Shown: positions 1 through 9,700 of the stretch, piece after piece
How the letters are laid out: every line of letters starts with the position of its first letter
Numbering within the stretch: position 1 is the stretch's first letter
Assembly (NCBI RefSeq): GCF_022747945.1
Contig: NZ_JALDST010000001.1
Coordinates: 434,001-498,000 of the forward strand
Reading direction: 5' to 3'
Length of the DNA: 64,000 nucleotides
Origin: Micromonospora sp. R77
GTDB lineage: Bacteria; Actinomycetota; Actinomycetes; Mycobacteriales; Micromonosporaceae
Position numbers and translations under genes: made by a program
Notes under the pieces: model-generated
What the model saw: the letters and a program-made list of their open reading frames with translations, nothing else
The model's database searches: none
Told to the model about the DNA's origin: nothing

Positions 1-2681
1 AGCTCGGCGACCCGCCCGGCGTGGTTCTCGGTCATCTCCTGGAACACCTTGCGAGCGAACCGGCCGTTGCCGAAGCCCTCGCCGCGGTCGACCGTGACGA
101 AGTAGCGGGCCAGGCTCGCGCGGGCCGCGTCGGACAGCCGGTAGTCGTGGTCGCTCGCCTGCTTGTCGACGATCCGCACCAACTCGGTCTCGTCGTAGTC
201 GTCGAAGGTGAGGGTGCGGGAGAAGCGCGACGACAGGCCGGGGTTGGCGCCGATGAAGCGGTTCATCTGGTCGGGATAGCCGGCGACGATCACCACCACC
301 TCCTCCCGATGGTCCTCCATCAACTTCACGAGCGTCGCGATGGCCTCGTTGCCGAAGTCGTTGCCCTGCCCTTCGGGCACGAGAGCGTAGGCCTCGTCGA
401 TGAACAGGACCCCGCCGAGCGCACGCTGGAATGCGGCCTGCGTCTTGGGAGCGGTGTGTCCGACGTACTCGCCGACCAGCATGCTGCGGTCGACCTCGAC
501 GAGGTGGCCGCTGGTGAGCATGCCGAGGGCCGCCAACAGTTGGCCGTAGAGGCGGGCGACGGTCGTCTTGCCCGTGCCGGGGTTGCCGGCGAACACCAGG
601 TGGCGTGACATGGGCGGTGGTGCCAGCCCGGCTTCGCGGCGGCGCTTCACGAGGTGCATCAGCTTGACCATCGTGCCCACGTCCCGCTTGACGCCGGTCA
701 GACCGATGAGCTCGTTGAGCTGGTCGAGCAGCGGCTGCAACGCGTTCTCCGGCGTCTCGGTCGGCGGTTCCCCGCCGGTCCCGTCCTTCTTCGTCGCTGT
801 TCGGGCGACCGCCGGCACCGTCTCCGCCGTCGCGGGCCACACCGGGGACCCCACCCGCTCGCTGTGACAGGCCTCGAAGACCGGGGCGGCGTCGTCCGCC
901 AGGCTGACGTCCTCGTCGGCGTCCCGAACGGCGCAGCGGCGCAGCACGGGGTCGGCCGCAGCGCCAACGTGGATCGCCGGGTAGCCGGTACGCGAGATGC
1001 TGACGTCCTCGGCCTCACCGTGCGCGCCCGCGGCGAAGTAGAGGCCGTTCTTCCGGACGTCGGTGATCGACACGCGGCGCAGCACGGGGCGGGCATCCGT
1101 CCACACCGCGAGCCCGCTCCCCCCGACCGTGTCGATCTCGCAGTCCTCGAGCACCGGCTCGGCGTCGGCGTCCAGGAAGACACCCGCCGCCCCGCAGCGT
1201 GCCACCGTCGACCTGAGCAGGGTCGGTGCCGAGCCGGCCGCGATCTCCACGCCGGTGTGGGCGATGTCGCGCACGGTGCAGCCGGCGAGCAGAGCCCGGT
1301 GCGGGGTGTCCACGCGCAGGCCGGTGCCGCAGTTGGTGATCGTCACCGCGCGCAGGACGGCGTCAGCCGCGTCGTCGACCTGCACGCCGACGAGTTCGGC
1401 GTGGTCGATGCCGGTGTCACTCGCGTAGAGCATCGCGCGACCGGAGGCCCGGATGCCGAGCTCGGCGGTCACGGCCACGGCGACGCCCAACAGGGTCACC
1501 GCCGCCGTGCCGGTGAGATGCACGGCGGTGAAGCCGCACTCACGCACCTGCGCGTCGCGCAGCTGCAGGTGGCTGTCGTCGACCGCGAAGACGCCGTTGG
1601 CCTTCGAGCCGGTCAGCGACCCGCCACGCCAGCGCACCTGGGCTTGGTCGCGCAGCGCCACGCCGGTCTGGGCGCTGTTGGTGACGCGCGCCGAGCGGAC
1701 CGCCAGCCGGCTGTCCTGCACGGCCAGTACGCCCGCGCTGCCCGCCCGGTCGAGGGCGCTGTCGTCGAGCAGCGTCGCCGACTCGCCGCCGGTCACGATG
1801 CCCGCGGCCCCGGTGCGGCTGATCTCGCACCGTCGCACCACGACTCCCCCGGTCGGGCCCGGTTCGGCGGGTACCAGGTCGTCGGGGCGGCCGGGGCGCA
1901 GCGCGGGCCACCAGTCGGCGCCGAGGCCGCCGCTGCCGAGGACGCGTACGCCGTCGCCACCGACGTCGTGGATGTGGCTGTCGAGCAGGCGCAGCGCGGC
2001 GCTCTCGCGTACCTCCACACCCGCATCCCCGGTCGAGCCGATGTCGCAGCGTTCGAGCACGGCCGTGGCGGTGTCGCCGACGCGCACGCCGACGCCCGAC
2101 ACGTCGTGCAGCACGGCGCCGGACAGCACCAGATGCGACGAGCTGTCCGCCACCACCCCGACCCCGGAGATCTTCGTGACGCGCAGGTCGTCGGCCGTCA
2201 GCCGGGCACCGTCGGCCACGCTGAGCGCGCACGGTCCGGTCTCCTCGACGGCGCAGCCGGTGAGCGTGGCTTCGGCCCGGCCGCCGACATGGACGAACCC
2301 GGCGCTGACCCGGCTGGACACCAGGTCGAGGTGGCCGGCCGAGACCAGCACGGCGACGCCGCCGGTCCCGCCTCCGCGTACGGTGATGCCGCGCAGCGTG
2401 ACCGAGCCGCCGCGGACCTGCACCGCGGGCCCGTCCGGCGCGACCAGTTCGACCACGCCGGATTCGTCCTCGGCGACGATCGTCACCTCGTGGTCCAGGA
2501 CCAGGCACTCCCGGTAGGTGCCCGGGGAGACCGCGACGACCGTGCCGGGCCTGGCGGCGCGGACGGCCGCACCGATCGTCTTGTGCCGGCTCCACACTCG
2601 GGTGGAGACCCGCTCGACCCGGCCGGTCGGTGGGGTACGGGCGGCGGCGGGAGCGGCGGCGACGAACGACTCAGCTGGCAC
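1..2681 (-). CDS. Right-handed beta-helix / AAA+ ATPase (CbxX/SpoVK-EccA type), C-terminus cut by window edge
   Basis: The reading frame starts at GTG 2681, which overlaps the end of the upstream membrane-protein gene by 11 nt, and stays open to position 1. Residues about 40-560 are a long series of short beta/turn repeats rich in V, A, G and D, as in parallel beta-helix (periplasmic copper-binding/pectate-lyase-like) folds. After a linker comes a CbxX/CfxQ AAA+ domain: Walker A GNPGTGKTT (Lys about residue 705), Walker B GVLFIDEAYAL (about 759), and the downstream SRF arginine-finger region. ATPases of this architecture accompany WXG100/T7SS-type gene sets in actinomycetes, where the EccA-like domain is thought to remodel or chaperone substrates. 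The cytoplasmic role here is inferred from the operon. The C-terminal end lies outside the window. Confidence 0.88.
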   Translation of the reverse strand, partial: MPAESFVAAAPAAARTPPTGRVERVSTRVWSRHKTIGAAVRAARPGTVVAVSPGTYRECLVLDHEVTIVAEDESGVVELVAPDGPAVQVRGGSVTLRGITVRGGGTGGVAVLVSAGHLDLVSSRVSAGFVHVGGRAEATLTGCAVEETGPCALSVADGARLTADDLRVTKISGVGVVADSSSHLVLSGAVLHDVSGVGVRVGDTATAVLERCDIGSTGDAGVEVRESAALRLLDSHIHDVGGDGVRVLGSGGLGADWWPALRPGRPDDLVPAEPGPTGGVVVRRCEISRTGAAGIVTGGESATLLDDSALDRAGSAGVLAVQDSRLAVRSARVTNSAQTGVALRDQAQVRWRGGSLTGSKANGVFAVDDSHLQLRDAQVRECGFTAVHLTGTAAVTLLGVAVAVTAELGIRASGRAMLYASDTGIDHAELVGVQVDDAADAVLRAVTITNCGTGLRVDTPHRALLAGCTVRDIAHTGVEIAAGSAPTLLRSTVARCGAAGVFLDADAEPVLEDCEIDTVGGSGLAVWTDARPVLRRVSITDVRKNGLYFAAGAHGEAEDVSISRTGYPAIHVGAAADPVLRRCAVRDADEDVSLADDAAPVFEACHSERVGSPVWPATAETVPAVARTATKKDGTGGEPPTETPENALQPLLDQLNELIGLTGVKRDVGTMVKLMHLVKRRREAGLAPPPMSRHLVFAGNPGTGKTTVARLYGQLLAALGMLTSGHLVEVDRSMLVGEYVGHTAPKTQAAFQRALGGVLFIDEAYALVPEGQGNDFGNEAIATLVKLMEDHREEVVVIVAGYPDQMNRFIGANPGLSSRFSRTLTFDDYDETELVRIVDKQASDHDYRLSDAARASLARYFVTVDRGEGFGNGRFARKVFQEMTENHAGRVAE

Positions 2682-3483
2682 AGTTCACCCGTACCTGACC
2701 GAACGCGACCCGGGCTCCGCCGGCGCCGGAGGTGTTCGAGGCGTCGAGTCCGACGGCGATCTGGTTCTGGTGCACGGGGTAGCTGCCCGCGTCGAACCAC
2801 CGGCCGGCATTCGCCTGCTGGTCGATCGTGAAGCTCGCGAACGGGGCACCGGACGGCCCCGCGGTCACCGTGTACGTGGCCTTGTCGACCAGCTTCGAAC
2901 CGGTCCTCGGGAGGTAGACACTGACGTGGCAGGAGTTGATGGCCTTGCCCGTGGTGAACCACCAGGTCGCTGACTGGCCGGTGACCGGCCGGCCGTCCTT
3001 CCTGCCGGGCTGCGGCAGCGTCACGGAGGTGCCGTGGCAGCCGCCCTGCGACCAGCCGCCCGCACCGATCGTGCGCCACTGCCCGGTACGGCCGCGGGCC
3101 TCGAACCCGCGGTCTCCGGCGGCCTCGCAGTCCCAGCCGGTCACCGCCTCGAAGGTGCCCGTCGGCCGGACGCTCGGCGCCACCGTGGTGCCCTTCGCCG
3201 CGGCCTTTTGCGCCGGTGTCATCGGCCGGACCAGGTTCCAGAACACGCCCACGACGACCGCGCCGACCGCCACCACCGCGGTCACGGTGATCAGGGTGGG
3301 CAGGCGTACGGTCGTCCGCTCGCTCGCCGGGCGTTCGGCGGCGTGCTCGACGAACGCGCGGACGAACTCGCGTCGCTGGCTGACCTCGGCCGACGCCTGG
3401 TGCTCGGGGGCCGGCGGGGCCGCCACCGTGGCGCGCCGCACCGGCTGCTCGGCGACGGGGTCGGTGCTCACCGGCTCGGTCAT
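2671..3483 (-). CDS. Single-pass membrane protein with extracytoplasmic domain, T7SS-cassette associated
   Basis: 270 residues. An acidic/Pro-rich cytoplasmic N-terminus of about 60 residues is followed by a transmembrane helix (about 66-88, TVTAVVAVGAVVVGVFW) and an external domain of about 170 residues with four to five Cys and several Trp. The Cys pattern (DCEAAG, GGCHG, NSCHVS, VNCAS) suggests disulfides. No family is recognised. The start ATG overlaps the stop of the small upstream ORF (ATGA), and the 3' end overlaps the ATPase gene by 11 nt, so translation is probably coupled across this part of the cassette. It may anchor the ATPase or the giant WXG protein at the membrane (inference). 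Confidence 0.8.
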   Translation of the reverse strand: MTEPVSTDPVAEQPVRRATVAAPPAPEHQASAEVSQRREFVRAFVEHAAERPASERTTVRLPTLITVTAVVAVGAVVVGVFWNLVRPMTPAQKAAAKGTTVAPSVRPTGTFEAVTGWDCEAAGDRGFEARGRTGQWRTIGAGGWSQGGCHGTSVTLPQPGRKDGRPVTGQSATWWFTTGKAINSCHVSVYLPRTGSKLVDKATYTVTAGPSGAPFASFTIDQQANAGRWFDAGSYPVHQNQIAVGLDASNTSGAGGARVAFGQVRVNCAS

Positions 3484-3611
3484 GCGACCGGTCGCCGGAG
3501 CGGCCCGGGCGCGGCGCCGAGGTCCGACCCGGCCGGCATCACGTCGGCCAGGGTCGGAACGTCCACTTGCAGCGCCCGGTGGACATGAGCGTCGTCGGTC
3601 GTGTGGTGCAT
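3480..3611 (-). CDS. Small hypothetical protein (43 aa)
   Basis: A 43-residue ORF starting at ATG 3611 (MHHTTDDAHVHRALQ...). A GAGGGGA-like ribosome binding site lies upstream, and the stop overlaps the next start as ATGA. The spacing and coupling argue that it is translated. The sequence is hydrophilic with no recognised domain. A start 32 codons further upstream is possible but lacks a good binding site. Confidence 0.5.
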   Translation of the reverse strand: MHHTTDDAHVHRALQVDVPTLADVMPAGSDLGAAPGPLRRPVA

Positions 3612-3725
3612 GCTCTCGTTCCCCTCGCGCGCCGGCCCGGTGAACCGGACATCGCGATCATCGCCCCGGCTGCGGGGACGCGGCCAACCCCCGCGAACGG
3701 GGGACACCGTCGCAGAACCCGTCGG

Positions 3726-6700
3726 TCAGCAGTCGAGAACCAACTCGGCGAAGCGTTCCAGCACGGCCCGGTTGGCGTTCGCGGATCCGGCCAGCCCCAG
3801 CAGGGTCTTCATCAGCGGGATTTTCGTCCCCACCAGCAGACCCTCCGCCGCCGACTGCACCTGCGCGGCCGGCACGGACCCGCCGCGAAGCGCCGTCTGG
3901 GCGTACCCGAGGACCCCGGCGAGGGCCACGTCGGAGCGGGCCGGGTTCGCCAGGCCGACGTACAGCTCCGGCAGGGCGCCCCGGACGGCGTCATCGGCCT
4001 CGAACAGGTCGAGCAGCAACAGGTCTCGTGCCGCCGCGTCCGGCTCGGACAGGAACGCCGCGACGGCGTCCAGGTGGCCGGCGAACCCGAGGGTTGCCAC
4101 GGCGTCCCGGGCCGGGCCGCGCTCCACCGCACCTCGCCGCACGCCGGACAGGCCGCCCGCCGTCACGTCCGACTGCGTGGCGCTCGCCGCCCCGGCAGGA
4201 CCGTCCCGCCACTGCTCGGGCAGCGGACTGAGCCAGTGCACCGCCGATTGCCCAGGCTCGACCGGCAGCCGGCCGATCAGGTCGAGACCGGCTCGCGCGA
4301 CCGCCGCCGGGACCGCGACCCCGGGCTCCCCGACCACGATCAGGGCGCCCCCGCTCTCGGCACCCGAGCGGACCCGGAGGGCGAGCTCCGGATCGGGTGA
4401 CCCGGCCGGCCGCGCCCACAGGCCCCACGGCAGATCCTCCAGGGTCCAGCCCTCGGGCAGCTCGAACCGATCGGGGTGATCGCCTCGCCGCAGCCCGTAC
4501 GGCGTCTCCGGCTCCCGGCCCGGCGGGGTCACGAGCCAGTGGTCCGCCCAGCGTCGCAGGCTCGGCGTGCCGTCCGCGGCGACCGGTGCCGCCCGTCGGG
4601 CCTGCCGCTCGTCGGCGGGCCGCTCGGTGTACGCCACGGTGACGCCGTAGCGATCACCGAGCGTGCCCAGCACCGACGCCGGCGCGGACGGGGCGTGCAC
4701 GACGATGGCGGCGCGCTGCGCCGGATCGGGCACCCGGTCGGTGACCTCGGTGAGGAAGCGGGCGAGATCCACGCCGGGCGACACGATGACGCGCTGCTTC
4801 CCGGCGATCGGCAGGAAGCTCTGCGCGATCGTCGTCATCACGTCCGCCGATGGGGTGCCCGACTCGGTCAGCAGGAGACCCGAGGCGACCGGCGCGACTC
4901 CGCTCGGCAGCGCCGCCCCCGCGTCGAGCAGCGCGCTGCGCAGCGCGCCGGGGCCGAGCACGTCCAGGTTCGGCGCCTCGATCGTCGTCTGCTGTGCGAG
5001 AAGGCGCAGGCCGGTGTCGACCGCCTTCGCCTCCGCCGCCGTCGCGGCACCGCGGAACAGACGGTCGTAACGGGTCAGCCAGTCGTGCGCGAAGGCGATC
5101 GACAGGTCCTTGACCACCGTCGGCGGCAGCGCGTCGCGGGTGGCCAGCAGATCCTCGAAGGCTCGCTCGGCGCGACGTAGCTCGGAGCCGACCTGCTCGT
5201 GGTGCAGCAGACGCCCGGGCACCGACCCGGGCAGCCCGGCCACCCGCTCCGCCAGCTCGGCGACGGCCGCCGCGATGGCGATATCCGTGCCGTTCCCCCG
5301 CTGCGCGCGGGCCCGGGCCGCCGCGTCCGCCTCGTGCAGCACCGCCTCGACCTCGCCGACGATGCGGGCCCGGACGTCGGCGGGCACGTCCCGCCCGTCG
5401 CGGTGCAGGCCGGCGCCGACCCCGACCCGAACGGCCTCGAGGACCGGCAGCGCCGCCTGTTCGTAGGCGGTCGGCGGTGCCGCCAGGCGGGCGGTCGCTC
5501 GGTCATCGGTCCTGGCGGCGGCCTCGGCGCGAGCGGCGTACTCACGAAGACGGGCGTCGGTGAAGTGGCGGGCGATCTCGCGGGCGATCTCGGCGGCGAC
5601 GCTGTCCCAGTGCGCGGCCCTGCTCGCCGCGAACGGGTCCAGCTGCTCGCGCACTTCCTTGCGCAGCCGCGCAAAGGCGTCGGTGAAGAACGACTCCACA
5701 GCGAGCGCGTAGGCCGAATCCGGTGGTATCGGCCGGCCGTGACGCTCGGCAGCATCCCGGTGGGCCGCCACGGCGGCGGCGACCGCCTCGTCGTGCCGGT
5801 GCGCCTGCAGGTACACGAACGCTTCCTGGCGGATGGTGGTGCGCAGGTGCGCGTACTGGTGCCGCCACTCCGCCTCGGCCCGAAGGAACATCGGATCGAA
5901 GACGCGTGCGCCCGCATCGATCGCGGGGGCGAACACCTCCCCGAACCATCGCCGACCGATGGTGACGTAGTCCGCCCGGAATCCGTCGAGGATGCCGGGA
6001 GCCAGGCCGTCGAGCGTCGCCGTGCCCGTGCGCTCGGTCTCGGCCCTGGCCTCGGCGAGCGCCGTGTCGAAGTCGCGAACCAGGTCGGGTCGGTGCCGCT
6101 GCGCCAGCAGCGCGGTGTCGAGACGGTCGGCGTACCGCACCCGCAGGGAGTTCGCGTCCCGGTGCCACTGCTTCGCCCGCTCGGCGTCGCTCAGGGCCGC
6201 GATCTTGTCGACGGGCCTGCGCAGCGCGTCCAGCTTCTCCTGGAAGGCCTGCCGCTGCAGGTCCTCCAGGCCGTGGAAACGCTGATTGTTCAGGGCGAGC
6301 TGCTCGACGGCGAACTGCTGGCCGAGGACCCGCAGGGACACCTCCGAGAGGCTCTGGTCCGGTGCGGTTGCCAGGCCCGCGCCGATCGACCCGTGGAACT
6401 TCGTCGCCGCGCTCTGCGCCGCCGCCCAGGCCTTGCCCGCCACGAACAGGTCGGTCCGGGCGCTGTCGAACTGCCGCTGCGCGTACGCCTGCCACACCGC
6501 CTCGCGGCCACCGTCCTCGGCGAAGCGCGCGTCGTCGCCCTGATGGCGGATGGCGTCGTGGTGGCGCAGCACCTCCGCGGTGAACGTGCGGCGCATGCGG
6601 TCCAGCACGGACACGGGCAGGGTCAAGCCGTGGTCGTAGTCGACCACATCGACCGCCCGGGTGAAGACGTCGTCGGCCAGCTCGGCCGCCTCGAGCTCCT

Positions 6701-9700
6701 GACGGAGCCGGACCGGGTCGCCGACCCACCGGTCGCCCAGCAGGTCGCGGATCGCCGGCGGGACCGCCCCCACGTCCCGCATCGTGTCCAGCGTGGCCAG
6801 GAACTCCGCATCGGCAACTGTCGGTTCGTCGGCGACGTCGGACGGTTGGTCCCTGACGGCCCGTTCGATGATTCCCGGGAGGGCGGCGGCCGCTGCGGCG
6901 ACGGCACCCTGCCAGGCCGCCGCCGGCTGGTTACGCCAGCCGTCGGCGATGCGCTTGGCGTATTTGGCCAGGACGCCGTCCAGATCGAGGAGGACCCCGG
7001 GATTCGCCGTGCGGAACTCGGCGACCGCGGCCCGCAGACGGCTGTCCGCGTCGAGCCCTGCCGCGTGCAGGTCCCGTTCCGCCGCGGTGGCCGCGAGGAC
7101 GCGGTCCTCGATGTCCCTGTGGGCCAACTCCTGGGGCGTCGGCGCCGTGGTGTCGCGCGCGGGCGGACGGCCGGACGGGACGGCGGGAGTGACGGTGGGC
7201 GGGGCGTCGATCGGGTCGCGGGACAACGGCGCCGCCATGGGCAGCCCGTCGCCCGGCCCCTCCGGCTGGACGCTCTCCACCCCACGAGCCGGGGCGGGCG
7301 CGGGGCCCGCCGACGGGCCGTTCAACGCAGCAAACCGCTGTCTGAGGACATCGGCCTGCTCCTTCAGGTCGACCGGCATACGTTCGGGCGGCGTCACGTC
7401 GTCCGCGAGGTTACGGTGGTCGGTGTTGTTGCCGGCCAACTCCCGGGGCGTCAGCGCCGTGGTGTCGCGCGCGGGCGGGCCGCCAGCCGGGGCGACGCGG
7501 GCGACGGTGGGCGGTGTGCCGATCGGGTCACGGGTCAGCGGCGCCGCCATGAGCAACTCGTCGCCCGGCCCCTCCGGCTGGACGCTCTCGGGCCGGTTCT
7601 GCTTTCCGGGCAGCGGCGTCACGTCGTCCGCCTTCATCCGGGCGCCGAGGTCGTCGATGACCTTGCCGAAGGTGTGCCTGTTGGCCTTGGCCTCTACGGC
7701 CGCCTGCGCCGCGAGCTCGTCAGCGTGCCGTCCTGCGGTGACGGCGGAGATCTTTTCGCTGATCTCCACCTGTACCTTTTCGACGCCGTCCCAGTCGTCC
7801 TTGCGGTACGCCTCCGCCAACCTACTGCGGGCACTGGCGACGAGATCGTCGGCGAGGCCCTCGCCGTCCGGAATCGTGAGGGCCGCGAACTCGTCGAAGA
7901 GCCTCGTCGTCAGCCGCGCCGACGCCAGCTCGGCACGGAAGGCGGACCGGGCCAGGTCGCGCAGCTCGGCGTCACCGCCGGCCAGGTCCTGCGTACGTAG
8001 CTTGTTCGGCGTCAGGTCGTGGCGGGCGTACATCTCCTCGACGAGGGTCTTGCGTACACGGACGACGGTCGCGCCGCGCAGGAGCGTTTCGCCCCAGCGG
8101 TCCTCGATGTCCCGGAGCAGCTGCGCGGTGGCGGCGTCGTCGAGGCCCGCGTCCTCGGCCAGTTCCCTGCCGAAGATCTGCAACTCCTTGAGGCCGGAGT
8201 CCGTCGGCACATCGAGCCCCGCCGGGAGTTCCTCGCGCGCCAGCGGGCCCTCCGGCACGTCCAGCTGCTGAAGCTGCTGGTCGAACGCGTCGTCCTGCGC
8301 CCGGGAACTCGAGTCCGAGAACTCGTCGGTGTGGCCCATCCGCTCCGAGACGGACGGCTCTGCCTTCGGCCCCGGCGACGGCTTGAGCGGGACACCCGCG
8401 TGCAGCTCGGGCAGCACGTCCCGGCGGAACGCCTTCTGGACTCCGGCTTGGGCCTGGAGCTCCCCGGAGGTCAATGCGGGGGCCTGCTCCGGCGGCACCG
8501 GCTTGGCGGCCGGCTCCCGCAGGGCGTCGAACGGCGTCCGCAGGTCGTCGAATCGCATCTCCAGCTTTATGTCGGTAAAGTGCTCGTTCAGCTCGGCGCG
8601 CATCGTCGACAGGTCCCGCCCAATACTCACCGGTTCGGTGATCTCCCTGATCCGGGCCTCGTCACCCTGCCGATAGGCGAGCGTCAGCCGCTCCCGTACC
8701 GCGTCGTCGAAGGTCCTTCCGAATCGCTCGAAGTCGTCTGCGTACAGCCGCACCCACTCGTCGTAGAGGCGGTTATCGACGCCCAAAACGGCCAGCTCGT
8801 CGCGGTAGACCCGCCGCGCGTTCCGGCCGCCGAGGCCACCGTCGAGGTCACGGGCGGCGAAGACCGCCGCGCGGTCCGGGTCCATGCCCGCCCGCACGGC
8901 GGTGTTCTCCAGCAGCGTCCGCTTCGCCTCGTCCAGCGAGAGCGTCAGGTCGTATCGCTCCTGGACCTCGGCCTGGATCCGGCTGATCTCCTTAGGCCAA
9001 AGCCCGGCTTGCTTGCCGAGGTCGTCAGCCGAGGCCAGCAGTTCGTCGAGCTGGTCTCGGTGCGACGGTTGGTCCGGCAGGCCCGAGGGGCTCTCCTCCG
9101 TGTCACGTTGGAAACGCGCCCACTCCTCTTCGGAGGCCACGATATCGTCGTGGCGCTGCCGCACCGGCGGCTCGACCCGGGTCGGCTCCGCGGGCGTCCT
9201 GAGGCCCATGGCCTCCGCCGTGCTCGCGCCGTTCTCGACATTGACCCGAGACTTCAACTCCCTGAGCGGCCCGGCACGGAAGTCCTTGGCGAACGCCTCC
9301 TGCGCGGCCCGCTCGGCGGCGGCATCGGAGGCCGCGACCGCCTCCTCGTCCGCTCTCCCGTGCCCGAGCTGCTCCAGCCGACGTCCCAGCTCTGCCGTGA
9401 CTCTCTCCGAGGCCGCGTCCTCCGCTGCTGCACGAAAGGCGACGGCACGATCGAGTTCACTCTGGATCCTCTCCTCAGTCGCGTCGTCACCGGTGCGCTT
9501 CGCCTGAGTCAGCTCCCTGCGGACAGCCTGCGTATACGGGACGCCGACCTCCTCGGCGCGGCCGATGCGCCAGTCCACCACCAGCTCGATCCTCCGGTTG
9601 TCGTCCGCGAACGCTCTGATCTCGGCCTTGAACTCCTGATGGGCGGCCCACGATCTCGCGGTGTTCGGTGACGTGGCTCGCTCCGCGAAGTTGCGGGCCA

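Noticed and set aside
654..2831. Long plus-strand open frame of 725 codons
   Set aside because: It is the complement of the beta-helix/AAA+ gene. Composition is Arg/His/Gly-rich with no motif, whereas the minus strand carries Walker motifs.
5199..8000. Plus-strand open frame of 933 codons
   Set aside because: Antisense shadow of the giant WXG gene, caused by high GC. No conserved motif.
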